A stretch of DNA of 64,000 bases from Ectothiorhodospiraceae bacterium (GCA_024234875.1 JACKNM010000003.1:240001-304000), one strand, 5' to 3'. Numbered from the stretch's first letter, positions 13,950-24,301 are shown. The notes: generated by a model not told the origin, from the letters alone. Numbers and translations: made by a program.

Positions 13950-14284
13950 CGCCTTCCGCCCACCTTCTCCCAGGAACGCCGATACTCGACGCGATTCTAG
14001 AGAACCAGGTGCGCGGGTGGCATCCAGTGCTCGAAAGGTGTGATGCGCATCACACGTGCGCCATGCCCACCATCGACCACGCCGGCGGGCGAGGAGTCAG
14101 GCCCGCGCGGTGCTCGCGTTCCCTTGCGGGCCTCCGATGGTCCACGCACAATGCCGGCCGTCTCCCGCGCCGCTGTCTGCTGTCCGCTGGCTCGGTTCGG
14201 GCCGAATGATCATCCCGACTCGCGTGGTCCGCAACCACCGTCGAGTCGGCGGCGACGGCGTGTGGTGCCGTCCGGAATGCCTCG
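13950..14284. other. Divergent intergenic region with a CRP-type site
   Basis: These 335 nt separate the FHA and DUF4384 genes. The only clear element is the palindrome at 14038-14055. Short open frames here lack ribosome-binding sites and have shadow-like composition. Confidence 0.6.
14038..14055. promoter_or_regulatory. Perfect CRP/Vfr-type operator
   Basis: GTGTGATGCGCATCACAC is an exact 18-bp palindrome. It contains TGTGA-N6-TCACA, the consensus half-sites of CRP-family activators. It lies 89 nt upstream of the FHA gene and 230 nt upstream of the DUF4384 gene, so it could regulate either. Binding by CRP rather than another CRP/FNR-family member is inference. Confidence 0.65.
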
Positions 14285-15571
14285 ATGCAGCGTCCGTTCC
14301 GCCTCCTCCTCGAGATCGCTGCCCTGTGTGCGGCCGTACTGTCGCTGGTCGGCGTGTCGCCCGCCGTCGCCCAGCCGCCGCCGGCGCCGGACGCGGATCT
14401 CGCGGTCCTCGCTCGTGTCGGCCGTGACGACGGCGCGCCGGCGCGACTGCCGATCGAGGACGGTGGTGTGTTGCGCAGCGCCGACGCCATCAAGATTCGG
14501 GTCAGGGCGCGCCGCGACGGCTACGTCTACGTCATCGCCTACGGCAGCAGCGGCCGGGCCGCGGTGGTGCAGCCGTTCTCCGGCAACCCCCGCGACGCGT
14601 TGATGCGGGCTGGTGAGGAACGAGTCATCCCGCCCGGCGACGCCTTCATTCCGCTCGACGATCAGGTGGGCACGGAAGCGCTGTTCGCCGTCGTCACCGA
14701 GCGCCCGATCGAGGACCTCCGTCGGTTGCTCACCCGTATGGAGGGCGAGGGTCTCGATGTGCAGGCGGTCACCCGGGTGCTGCGCGGCGCCCACCCGGCG
14801 AGCGCGCGGGTCGCCTTCCGTCACATCGGTGCCACACCACTGCTGGGCCTCGTGCCGGGTAGCGTTCCGGCCGCGCCGGCGCCATCGTCGGCCCCCGGCC
14901 CGATCGTCCCGGAGACGGTGGTGGTGACTCCCGCGAATCGGGCTCCCGCGGTCCCGGGCGCGCCCGACTCCCGTCCCGGGGGCTGGCTCGGCCAGAGCTA
15001 CGAGGAGCCAGGGGTGCTGAGTGCGGCGGGCAGCCGGATCGCGAACTTGCGTGGGGAGACCCCGCGCGCGCCGATTCCTGCCACCCGACTGCTTCCTGAA
15101 TCGCCTCCCGGGGCCGCGGGGGAGCGGTCGGACGTGCAGCCGGGCCTTGCTACCCGGCTGCGGCGCCTGTTCGGTGGCGGGCAGGAGCAGGCGCCGCCGA
15201 GCCCAGCTGCGGCACCGCCGCCGGCGGCGGCCGCTCGTGCCGCCCCCGGCGCATCTGCTTCACCGCGCCCGGGCCAGCCCGGTGTGGTGTCGCGTCTGCT
15301 CGATGCCCCCGATCCCGCGCCAGCGCCGCAGGGCGACTCCGGCGATCGACCCCGGATGGAGGTGATCCGCGGGCAGGACGGTACGGTGCGGATCGTGCCG
15401 GTGGGCGAGGCGCGGCTCGATCCCCGCATCCGGGACCGCGGCCGCGCCGAGGTGCCGGCGGCCGACGACATCGCCGAGGGAATGCGCAACCGAGGCGTCC
15501 TCGGTGGAGTCGACGGGCTGACCCGGGAAGGGGTGGCCGAGCAGGGCGCGAGCACCGGCGCGACGCGGTGA
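14285..15571 (+). CDS. Exported DUF4384-domain protein with proline-rich tail
   Basis: The 428-residue protein has a signal peptide (about 1-29, ending SPAVAQ). A DUF4384-like domain follows (about 60-150: GYVYVIAYGSSG, VVQPFSGNPRD, RVIPPGDAFIPL, LFAVVTERPIEDL). The rest is a long Pro/Ala-rich low-complexity region (about 195-350) with a short acidic/basic tail. DUF4384 domains occur in serine-protease and secretion-related proteins, where they are thought to be binding modules. The function here is unknown. Its promoter region is shared with the FHA gene. Confidence 0.75.
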   Translation: MQRPFRLLLEIAALCAAVLSLVGVSPAVAQPPPAPDADLAVLARVGRDDGAPARLPIEDGGVLRSADAIKIRVRARRDGYVYVIAYGSSGRAAVVQPFSGNPRDALMRAGEERVIPPGDAFIPLDDQVGTEALFAVVTERPIEDLRRLLTRMEGEGLDVQAVTRVLRGAHPASARVAFRHIGATPLLGLVPGSVPAAPAPSSAPGPIVPETVVVTPANRAPAVPGAPDSRPGGWLGQSYEEPGVLSAAGSRIANLRGETPRAPIPATRLLPESPPGAAGERSDVQPGLATRLRRLFGGGQEQAPPSPAAAPPPAAAARAAPGASASPRPGQPGVVSRLLDAPDPAPAPQGDSGDRPRMEVIRGQDGTVRIVPVGEARLDPRIRDRGRAEVPAADDIAEGMRNRGVLGGVDGLTREGVAEQGASTGATR

Positions 15572-15609
15572 TCCGGCGCCGGTGTCGATGGCCCGACTCG
15601 TGACGCGCC

Positions 15610-15649
15610 TTGGAGCCAGCCTGGTCGGCGCGCTATGATGCAGCGCACA
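15610..15649 (+). promoter_or_regulatory. phaR promoter with PhaR-like operator
   Basis: TTGGAG (15610-15615), 18 nt, then TATGAT (15634-15639) forms a sigma-70-type promoter. It is followed at once by TGCAGCGCACA (15639-15649), an 11-nt string also found at the phaP promoter. This position would allow autorepression by PhaR. The element is a prediction from sequence only. Confidence 0.55.
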
Positions 15650-15669
15650 CTCGAGAGCGGGGTCGGGCC

Positions 15670-16161
15670 GTGACAGAGCCGCGGATCATCAAGAAGTATC
15701 CGAATCGTCGCCTATACGACACCGCGATAAGCAGCTACATCACGCTGGAGGATGTGCGCCGCCTCGTCCTCGATCAGGTGCCGTTCTCGGTTCGGGACGC
15801 CAAGTCGGGCGAGGACATCACGCGTAGCATCCTGCTGCAGATCATTCTCGAGCGCGAGGAAGACGGGGAGCCCATCTTCAGCGAGCAGATTCTGGAGCAG
15901 ATCATCCGTTTCTACGGCGATTCGCTGCAGGGGATGATCACCAGCTATCTCGAGAAGAGCATGTCGCTCTTCGTCGAGCAGCAGCGCCGAATGCAGGAGC
16001 AGGTCCAGAACGTGATGACCACGGACCCACTCTCGGTGATGCGGGACATGACCGAGAAGAACCTGGCGCTGTGGAAGGAGATGCAGGACGGCTTCTTCCG
16101 CGCCGCGTCGGGCGGCCGTGGCACGGGCAAGCGACCGGGCTCGTCCGAGCCGAAGTCCTGA
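15670..16161 (+). CDS. phaR: Polyhydroxyalkanoate synthesis repressor PhaR
   Basis: The 163-residue protein opens with the hallmark IIKKYPNRRLYDTAISSYIT of the PHB/PHA accumulation regulator DNA-binding domain (about residues 5-65). The PHB_acc region follows (about 70-110, QIILEREEDGEPIFSEQILE) with a charged helical tail. PhaR binds both DNA and nascent PHA granules and represses phaP and related genes until polymer appears. The start is GTG at 15670 because homology begins right after it. The gene heads a plus-strand PHA block (phaR, phaB, phaP, DUF6489-like), each with its own spacing of over 170 nt. Confidence 0.95.
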   Translation: MTEPRIIKKYPNRRLYDTAISSYITLEDVRRLVLDQVPFSVRDAKSGEDITRSILLQIILEREEDGEPIFSEQILEQIIRFYGDSLQGMITSYLEKSMSLFVEQQRRMQEQVQNVMTTDPLSVMRDMTEKNLALWKEMQDGFFRAASGGRGTGKRPGSSEPKS

Positions 16162-16519
16162 GCCACCGGCCACCGACCAGGGGCGCTCGGCGCCACCGGA
16201 GCTCGCCGGCTCGCCGGCGCGCCATCCCACCCGGCGCGCGTTCGTGGCGGCGCGCCGCCGCCGCGGACATCACCGGCTGACGACGCCACCCGGCCACTGG
16301 ACGGGGCCGGCGGGCGGCTCGGTCGGATCCTCTGTTGACACATCCCTCGTGCGCTCCTACCATGCCGGCGCCGATGCTGCGCCGCAGCATCGGCTCATGG
16401 CGCCGGCCGTGCCATTCCGCGACTGCGGTGCGCGCCCGCCCGGCGATGCGCGGGGAGAGCGACAGGGCTGATCGGTCGCGCCTGCTCTTCCCGGCGATGC
16501 GATCGAGATGAGGTGCTGA
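16162..16519. other. Intergenic region between phaR and phaB
   Basis: These 358 nt contain no gene. The useful content is the promoter and PhaR-like palindrome at 16335-16394. The rest is GC-rich sequence without a recognisable signal. Confidence 0.6.
16335..16394 (+). promoter_or_regulatory. phaB promoter with PhaR operator palindrome
   Basis: TTGACA (16335-16340), 17 nt, then TACCAT (16358-16363) is a strong sigma-70 match. Immediately downstream is a perfect inverted repeat, GCCGATGCTGC-gcc-GCAGCATCGGC (16370-16380 / 16384-16394). Its centre, CTGC-N3-GCAG, is exactly the motif reported for Paracoccus PhaR binding. The position over the transcription start suggests repression by steric block. 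Confidence 0.7.
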
Positions 16520-17269
16520 ATGACGCGACGTGTAGCTTTGGTCACCGGCGGTGTCGGCGAGCTCGGCCGCTCGATCTGCCGGCGGCTGGCGAGGAACGGC
16601 TGCCGGGTGGTCGCGGTGGACATCAATGTCGGCCGCGAGGGCGACGAGTCGGCCTCGTGGCAGCGCGAGATGGCGACCGCGGGCCTCGAGGTGACCCTGG
16701 TCCAGGGTGACGTGACCGACTTCGACTCCTGCGAGGCCGTGGTGCGCGATATCGAGCGCGGCATCGGGCCGGTCGACATTCTCGTCAACTGCGCTGGCAT
16801 CACGCGTGACGCCACCCTGCGCAAGATGGACAAGGCGAAGTGGGATGCCGTGCTGACCACCAACCTCGACAGTGTCTTCAACATGACCCGGCAGGTCATC
16901 GACGGCATGACCGAGCGCGGTTGGGGGCGGGTCGTCAACATCTCGTCGTTGAACGGCGAGAAAGGACAGTTCGGGCAGACGAACTACTCCGCGGCCAAGG
17001 CCGGCATGCACGGCTTCACGATGGCGTTGGCCCAGGAGGTCGCGCGCCGCGGGGTCACCGTCAACACCGTGTCGCCCGGCTACATGGACACGCGCATGGT
17101 GCGTGCGGTTCGCGAGGACGTGCTCGCGGGGATCATCGCCCAGATCCCGATCGGGCGGCTGGCGAAGACCGACGAGATCGCGGCGATGGTCGCCTTTCTC
17201 GCCTCTGACGACGGCGCCTACGTCACCGGCGCGAACATGAGCGTCAACGGCGGTCAGCACATGCACTGA
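16520..17269 (+). CDS. phaB: Acetoacetyl-CoA reductase (SDR)
   Basis: The 249-residue short-chain dehydrogenase has a glycine-rich cofactor loop (VTGGVGELG, 8-16), NAG-like NCAG (90-93) and the catalytic Ser143-Tyr156-Lys160 triad within ISSLNGEKGQFGQTNYSAAK. The GEKGQFGQTNYSAAKAG wording is characteristic of PhaB. PhaB reduces acetoacetyl-CoA to (R)-3-hydroxybutyryl-CoA with NADPH for polymer synthesis. No phaA thiolase gene is present in the window. The context (phaR upstream, phaP downstream) supports the assignment over a fatty-acid FabG. Confidence 0.94.
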   Translation: MTRRVALVTGGVGELGRSICRRLARNGCRVVAVDINVGREGDESASWQREMATAGLEVTLVQGDVTDFDSCEAVVRDIERGIGPVDILVNCAGITRDATLRKMDKAKWDAVLTTNLDSVFNMTRQVIDGMTERGWGRVVNISSLNGEKGQFGQTNYSAAKAGMHGFTMALAQEVARRGVTVNTVSPGYMDTRMVRAVREDVLAGIIAQIPIGRLAKTDEIAAMVAFLASDDGAYVTGANMSVNGGQHMH

Positions 17270-17277
17270 CGCTGTCT

Positions 17278-17309
17278 GGGCGGGGGTCGCTCGGCAGGCG
17301 TCCCCGCCC
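17278..17309 (+). terminator. Possible transcription-end hairpin after phaB
   Basis: An 8-bp perfect stem (GGGCGGGG / CCCCGCCC) with a 16-nt loop begins 9 nt after the phaB stop. It lacks a T-tract, so termination would need Rho, or the hairpin may only stabilise the 3' end. Confidence 0.3.
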
Positions 17310-17450
17310 GGCTCCCGAGCCATCGATCCAGCGCGTCCTCACCCCCGCCGCTTCCCTCCTCGACCTGCCTCTCGCCGGCGCCCCGGCCGTGCCTGTCTCC
17401 GGCCTCCCCCGGCCGGGAGTCCGCTCCGTTTCGGCCTCGAGCCGGTGCCC

Positions 17451-17506
17451 TTGACTTCCGCTGCCTCGACCCAATATGATGCACTGCAACAATGCTGCAG
17501 CGCACA
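17451..17506 (+). promoter_or_regulatory. phaP promoter with TGC-rich PhaR-like operator
   Basis: TTGACT (17451-17456), 18 nt, then TATGAT (17475-17480) forms a sigma-70 promoter. A TGC/GCA-rich element at 17480-17506 (TGCACTGCAACAATGCTG followed by CAGCGCACA) overlaps the expected start site. Its end, TGCAGCGCACA, is identical to the element at the phaR promoter. PhaR control of phasin genes through such elements is established in other bacteria. Confidence 0.65.
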
Positions 17507-17542
17507 ATCGGGTGTCGACGCAGCCAACGTGGAGCGATGACC

Positions 17543-17908
17543 ATGAAGAAGGACATGTTCTCGAACGTCGAGACGTTCGCCCAGGCCGGCATCGAGTCGA
17601 TGAAGAAGCTCGGCGACATCAACCTCCGTGCCTTCGAGCGGATGGCCGAGGCCCAGATCGGTCTGGTCGGCACCTGCGTCGACTCGGGCGTCCGTCAGAT
17701 GTCGAGCTTCGGCAAGGTGAAGGACGTGCCGGCGATGATGGAGGAGCAGATGCGCCTCATGAACGAGATGCGCGACCAGCTCACCGAGCACGGCAAGCGG
17801 ACCACCGAGATCCTGACCGAGGCGCGCACCGAGCTGACCGCCTGGTGGCAGGACGGGATGAAGTCCGCCGGCGTGGCCGCGAAGCCCGAGGGCAAGCGCG
17901 CCGCCTGA
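17543..17908 (+). CDS. phaP: Phasin (PHA granule-associated protein)
   Basis: The 121-residue amphipathic helical protein (MKKDMFSNVETFAQAGIESM) has the phasin-family pattern: no cysteine-rich or enzymatic motif and regularly spaced hydrophobics, including ERMAEAQIGLVGTCVDSGVRQ. Its Ala/Lys-rich tail ends PEGKRAA. Phasins coat polymer granules and control their size. ATG 17543 is chosen over 17537 because GGAG then has 8-nt spacing. Its promoter carries the PhaR-like operator. Confidence 0.9.
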   Translation: MKKDMFSNVETFAQAGIESMKKLGDINLRAFERMAEAQIGLVGTCVDSGVRQMSSFGKVKDVPAMMEEQMRLMNEMRDQLTEHGKRTTEILTEARTELTAWWQDGMKSAGVAAKPEGKRAA

Positions 17909-18081
17909 GGCCGCCGCCTCGATTCCGCGCTCCGCTCTCCGACCCTCGTCCGGGCGGCCCCTCGCGGCCGTCCGGCGACGGTCGAGCGCAGTCGCTCGCG
18001 GGTGTGCGACCATGGCGGCCCGCCACCGCGCGAGGCACGGGCCTCGCGCCGGCGTGCTCCAGGCTGGAATCGAGAATTGCC

Positions 18082-18357
18082 ATGAAGATCGACATCGAGC
18101 TCGACGTCACGCCCGAGGAGCTCCGGACCTTCCTGGGCCTCCCCGACGTCAAACCCATCCAGGACGAGATGCTGGCCGCGCTCCGCGAGCGCCTGCTCGC
18201 GGGCAGCGAGGATCTGGACCCGGTGCGCATGATGCAGCCCTTCCTGACCCCGAACGTGGGGGCCATGGAGGCCATGCAGCGCGCGTTCTGGCAGGCCTTC
18301 AGCGCCGGCGCGGCGGGCTCGACCGGTGACTCCAGGAAGCCAGCCGGCACCAAGTGA
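18082..18357 (+). CDS. Small DUF6489-like protein in the PHA locus
   Basis: The 91-residue protein begins MKIDIELDVTPEELRTFLGL and contains the DVKPIQDEML and DPVRMMQPFLTPN segments. These are features of a small family (DUF6489) commonly found next to phasin and PHA synthase genes. Its role is unknown; a granule-associated or synthase-accessory role is suggested by position only. It follows phaP by 173 nt and faces phaC, with 9 nt between the two stop codons. Confidence 0.8.
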   Translation: MKIDIELDVTPEELRTFLGLPDVKPIQDEMLAALRERLLAGSEDLDPVRMMQPFLTPNVGAMEAMQRAFWQAFSAGAAGSTGDSRKPAGTK

Positions 18358-18366
18358 GCACACCGC

Positions 18367-19416
18367 TCAGGCGTCGAGCCAGCGCGCGATCGCCCCGGGA
18401 ACGGTTGCTCCGGCCCGTCGGCTGACGTAGATGCCGATGTGGCCGCCGTCGAAGGGCAACTCCTGATACCGGACCTCGCGGAGTCTGGTTCCCAGTGCCC
18501 GCGCCGACGCGGGCGGGACGATGTGATCGCGTGTCGCGTACACGTTGAGCACCGGCGCCTGCAGGCGGGTCAGGGAGACCTCTCGGCCGTCGAGCTCGAG
18601 GCGTCCGCGGGCGAGGCGGTTCTCGACGAAGAACAGGCGCACGAACTCCCGGAACGCCTGTAGCGGTTGGTCGGGACTGTCCTGGATCCATCGCTCCATT
18701 CGCAGCACCAGCCCCGCGCGCCCGGCGTCTTGCAGGTCCACCAGCGCGTCGAGGTACTTCTGCCCGCCGAGCCGCAGCGGCCTGAGCGCGAGGAATCCGG
18801 CGTTCAGCAGGGCACCCGGCGCGGCGCCGAGACCGGCGACGAGGCCGTCGACATCGATCGACCGCACCAGCGCGCCGAGCAGGTTGTCCGTGGTGCCGAA
18901 GTCGACCGGCGTCACCATCGTCACCAGCCGCCTTACGCTCGCCGGCGACAGCCCGGCGTGACACAGCGACAGCGTGCCGCCCTGACAGACGCCTAGCAGG
19001 TCCACCGCGTCGACCCCGTGGCGCTCGCGCACCCGGTCGACCAGCGATGCGAGACGGCCGACGTAGTCGGCGAGCGGTCGCGCGTGGTCCTCCGGCTCCG
19101 GATCGCCCCAGTCCATCACGTACACCGGCCGCCGGCCGTCCAGCAGGCCGCGCACGAACGACCGATCCTCGGCGAGGTCGAGCACGTAGGGCCGATTGAC
19201 CATCGCGTAGACGATGATCAGTGGCGTCGCGCCACCGTGGTCGATCTCGTCGAAGCGAAGCAGCCGCGTCGAGCCCAGGCGATCGGTCTCCCGGTGCGGC
19301 GTCGCCCAGGTCGTGGGCTCCGCCCATCCGGTGAGGGCTCGCCGTGCTCGCGCGAGTGCGGCGCGCAGCTCGGCGAGCTCGTGGTGGTGACGCGCGGATC
19401 GCGAATCGGCGTCCAC
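18367..19416 (-). CDS. phaC: Class III poly(3-hydroxyalkanoate) synthase subunit PhaC
   Basis: The 349-residue alpha/beta-hydrolase-fold synthase has the expected catalytic triad. The lipase-box cysteine is in LLGVCQGG (C144), the aspartate in NVYATRDHIVPP (D297) and the histidine in FDGGHIGIY (H326). A length near 350 residues, rather than about 590, marks it as class III, which needs PhaE. It polymerises hydroxyacyl-CoA at the granule surface. The upstream gene 14 nt away encodes a PhaE-like partner, and acs precedes that, so acs-phaE-phaC probably forms an operon convergent with the phaR-phaB-phaP side. Confidence 0.95.
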   Translation of the reverse strand: MDADSRSARHHHELAELRAALARARRALTGWAEPTTWATPHRETDRLGSTRLLRFDEIDHGGATPLIIVYAMVNRPYVLDLAEDRSFVRGLLDGRRPVYVMDWGDPEPEDHARPLADYVGRLASLVDRVRERHGVDAVDLLGVCQGGTLSLCHAGLSPASVRRLVTMVTPVDFGTTDNLLGALVRSIDVDGLVAGLGAAPGALLNAGFLALRPLRLGGQKYLDALVDLQDAGRAGLVLRMERWIQDSPDQPLQAFREFVRLFFVENRLARGRLELDGREVSLTRLQAPVLNVYATRDHIVPPASARALGTRLREVRYQELPFDGGHIGIYVSRRAGATVPGAIARWLDA

Positions 19417-19430
19417 CCTCCGCGGCCCGA

Positions 19431-19928
19431 TCAGCGCCGGGCGAGGACGTCGACGAGCGGGCGGAGGGCGGCGCCCACCTCGCCGCTGCGGATCGCCTCG
19501 GCATAGAGGGCCTCCCCGGCCTCGACGTAGCGGTCGTAGACGGTGCGCAGCGTCTGCGGCTCGTCACCACCTGCGCGAAGCGCCGCGTCGGCCGAGCCGC
19601 GCGCGATGCGACCGAGGAGCGCGCCACACTCGGCGGCGGCGCGCTCGATGGCATCGCGCGGTGGTCCGGAGCCGGCGGCGGCGGTCAGTGCCGCGAGCGC
19701 CGCGCACGCGCCCGCCCAGGGCGATGTCACCTCCAGGTCGTCGTCGGCGCCGGGCGTGAGCGCGGGAGCCTGCGTGTCTTCGCGCAGGTTCGTGGCCAAC
19801 CATTCCAGGCAGAGGATCTGCGCCTCGACCCGGGCAAGCACGGTCTGGGCGAGTGGTGGGAGCGGATCCACCGCGGCGTGGTCGCGCGCGGTCGTCGGCT
19901 CGCGCTCGGGCTGGGATGAGTTGCGCAT
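19431..19928 (-). CDS. phaE: Short PhaE-like subunit of class III PHA synthase
   Basis: The 165-residue protein lies 14 nt upstream of phaC, as PhaE normally does. Its C-terminus (LRTVYDRYVEAGEALYAEAIRSG split as LRTVYDRYVEAGEALY and AEAIRSGEVGAALRP) resembles the conserved C-terminal helix of PhaE. It is less than half the usual PhaE length (about 350 residues), and the N-terminal half of the family is missing. The preceding sequence shows no frame-shifted remainder; the upstream 69 nt lead straight to acs. It may be a minimal PhaE. Assignment rests mainly on position plus C-terminal similarity. Confidence 0.75.
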   Translation of the reverse strand: MRNSSQPEREPTTARDHAAVDPLPPLAQTVLARVEAQILCLEWLATNLREDTQAPALTPGADDDLEVTSPWAGACAALAALTAAAGSGPPRDAIERAAAECGALLGRIARGSADAALRAGGDEPQTLRTVYDRYVEAGEALYAEAIRSGEVGAALRPLVDVLARR

Positions 19929-19997
19929 CGGCTCCTCGCGGGTGAGGCGGCCGGTGTCGCCCCGGGTCGCCGTCGCGGCGCCCGGGGCGACGCGCGG

Positions 19998-21935
<1,938 letters not shown>

Positions 21936-22077
21936 GCTCGCTCCTCCTTCCACAATCTCGTCGTCGTTCGCTCACACCGACGCGCGCGGGCGCGCGGCGC
22001 CCGGCTCCGGCGATCGATGCCGGTAACATAACAAGGGCGCCGGCACCCGCCAACTTGGCTCGCTGCCGGCAGCGGCG

Positions 22078-22914
22078 TTACTTCTCGGCCACGATGTAGA
22101 CGATCCAGGCCGGATCCGCCTCACCGACCTCCGACGGCTCGAACTCGCCGTTGCCCTCGCCGCTGTCCTCGTCCGTGCCCTGCCAGTAGACGGTGTTCCG
22201 GCGAAAGCCGGCCTCGGCGAGGATCTCGCGGATCTCGGGCAGGGTCCAAAGCCGCCAGTGGTAGCTGAATGCGTTGCGCAACCGCGACCCGTCGGGAAAC
22301 GAGAAGTGGATGTGGCAGCTCATGTCGCCGTTGATCGGGTTGAACGTCGCCTGATCCCAGATGTAGGTGAAATCGTCGAGCTCGGTGCGCTCGCGCATCT
22401 CACGGTAGGCGTCGGAGCCGCCGTAGGCGTCGAGGAAGAAGATCCCGTCGTCGACCAGCGCGTCGCGCACGCGCCGGAAGTAGCGGCGCATCTGCGCGCG
22501 CTCCTTGAATATCCAGTAGCTGAAGTTGTGCGCGACCGCGATGTCGACCGGGTCGATGCGAACCTTCATCACGTCGGCGGTCACCAGCTCCACGCGTCCC
22601 GCGGCCCGACCGAGCTTGGCGACGTTGTGCTCACGGCCCCAGGCCTGGACGTCGGGGTCGAGGTCGATGCCGACCGCCTGATTCGATGCGCGTCGCCGCA
22701 CCCACTCGCACGACGTGTTGGCGGTGCCGCAAAAATCCTCGCGCAGGCGGCTCGCCTTGCGGCCGCGCAGTGTCGTGAACGTCTCGTCGACGAAGTCGAT
22801 CTCGGCCTCCACGCACTGCACCGCTTCCTGGTACAGGTGGTGGCGATCCGCTCGCTCCGCCATGGTCTTGCCGTCCTTGTCGCGCTTCCCCCGTTTCTTC
22901 GCGCCCTTCGCCAT
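22078..22914 (-). CDS. Class I SAM-dependent methyltransferase
   Basis: The 278-residue protein starts with a basic leader (MAKGAKKRGKRDKDGK). A methyltransferase core follows: REDFCGTANTSCEW and AVGIDLDPDVQAWG (SAM-binding motif I region), VELVTADVMKV and FFLDAYGGSDAY. A conserved aromatic-rich C-terminal half (HIHFSFPDGSRLRNAFSYHW) completes it. The combination is seen in a family of uncharacterised bacterial methyltransferases; the substrate is unknown. ATG 22914 has GGGAGGAAG upstream. It precedes acs-phaEC convergently on the same strand but with its own start and 142 nt spacing. Confidence 0.85.
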   Translation of the reverse strand: MAKGAKKRGKRDKDGKTMAERADRHHLYQEAVQCVEAEIDFVDETFTTLRGRKASRLREDFCGTANTSCEWVRRRASNQAVGIDLDPDVQAWGREHNVAKLGRAAGRVELVTADVMKVRIDPVDIAVAHNFSYWIFKERAQMRRYFRRVRDALVDDGIFFLDAYGGSDAYREMRERTELDDFTYIWDQATFNPINGDMSCHIHFSFPDGSRLRNAFSYHWRLWTLPEIREILAEAGFRRNTVYWQGTDEDSGEGNGEFEPSEVGEADPAWIVYIVAEK

Positions 22915-23074
22915 CGCGCTCACTTCCTCCCCGGTCGATCGGCTCGAATGCGGTGCCCGGGCGCACCGCCGCGCGAGCCCCGGACGAAACGACGAGGCCC
23001 GGCAGCGATGTGGCCGGGCCTCGTCGGGCGCACAGGATCGCCGATCGGGCGGCGACGGGAAAGGGTGGCCGCGG

Positions 23075-24301
23075 TCACCGACCTCGGTGGAGGTGGCTGC
23101 TGACGGCTCGGCCGAGTCCCCGAGCAACGCGCCGCAGCGCCAGCGCGAGCACCGAGCGGTGGGCGTGTGCGGGCATGCTCGCGCGGAGATAGCCGGCCGA
23201 TGGCGCGAGGTGCTCGCGCAGCAGACGCAAGCGGTCGCGCCAGCCGGGCAGGGCGCGGAGATCGTCGAGCACGGTCTCGATCTGGCTGCCGCCACGGTCG
23301 AGGCGGTCGAGGGCGGCGGTCGCGCGCGCGACCGGCCAGGGTCGATCGGGCAAGTGCTCGAGCGGCGTGCCGAGGGCGCGGCGTGCCGCCTCCAGCCCGG
23401 CCAGGCAAGGGGCCTCGACATCGGCCGCGGCTGCGGTGACGAGGGCGCTGGCGATCCCGAGCGGACCCAGCCGGTGGGCGAGGAGGTGGACGTCGAGCAA
23501 CCAGCCGAGGCTCGGCTCGCCGGGGTGGTGCCCGAGGCGATGCACGCAGGCGAGCACCAACGCGTCGGCGAGACCGGGGGCGCGCGCGTGTGGACCGAGA
23601 GCCGGCACCGGGACCGCGGCGGCGAGCAGCCCATCGAGATCGGCCACTCCGGCGTATCGCGCCCGATTGGAGATCCGCCAGTGCAGGTCGATGGCGTGCC
23701 GCATGCCGCGCCGGTCGCGATGCAGGCACAGCGTCTGGTGCGACACCAGCTCGCCGGTGATTCCCGCGGCGGGCGCGAAGCCGGCCGCGGCGAGGGCCCG
23801 ACGGGCCGACTGCGCATCCTGCGGGCGGACCAGCAGATCGGTGTCGTGGCGCACCCGAGTCCAGGGCTCGGGATACAGCTGGTGGGCGAGCGCGCCGCCC
23901 TTGAGCACCAGGCAGTCGATGCCCGCCGCGGCCAGGGTGTCGATGGCGCGGCGCGCGGCGTCGTCGCGCCACTCGCTCGCCGCCGCGGCGGCCCGGGCGC
24001 GGGCCGCCAGGTCGCGGCCCACCGCCGGTGGCCACCACGGACCGGGTCCGAGGGCGGCGTGCAGCGCGAGGTCCATGTCGTGGGCGCGCGCGGCGGCGGC
24101 CACCTGCCCCAGTGCCTCCGGCGCCGGCGGCGAGCACGGTGCCCCGATGAGGGCCGGCCCGAGCACCTCCCGCATCCAGGCGGGGGGCGCGGCGACCGTC
24201 GGCGCGGCCCCCGTGCCGGCCCTCCTCGCGGGCCACGACCGGCCGGCTCGGACCCCGGTGGTGCCGAAGCGCCCATCAACGTCCGACCGATGCCCGCGCA
24301 T
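23075..24301 (-). CDS. Nucleotidyltransferase-fold family protein (NTP_transf_5-like)
   Basis: The 408-residue product contains the typical run of this family: DCLVLKGGALAHQLYP, then TRVRHDTDLLVRPQD with its metal-binding DxD, and later HAIDLHWRISN and VLACVHRLGHHPGE. Family members are often found with exopolysaccharide or peptide-modification genes, and their biochemical role is unclear. The start could be ATG 24301 (used here) or TTG 24337; neither has a strong ribosome-binding site. It is divergent from the MORN-repeat gene with 136 nt between starts. Confidence 0.75.
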   Translation of the reverse strand: MRGHRSDVDGRFGTTGVRAGRSWPARRAGTGAAPTVAAPPAWMREVLGPALIGAPCSPPAPEALGQVAAAARAHDMDLALHAALGPGPWWPPAVGRDLAARARAAAAASEWRDDAARRAIDTLAAAGIDCLVLKGGALAHQLYPEPWTRVRHDTDLLVRPQDAQSARRALAAAGFAPAAGITGELVSHQTLCLHRDRRGMRHAIDLHWRISNRARYAGVADLDGLLAAAVPVPALGPHARAPGLADALVLACVHRLGHHPGEPSLGWLLDVHLLAHRLGPLGIASALVTAAAADVEAPCLAGLEAARRALGTPLEHLPDRPWPVARATAALDRLDRGGSQIETVLDDLRALPGWRDRLRLLREHLAPSAGYLRASMPAHAHRSVLALALRRVARGLGRAVSSHLHRGR

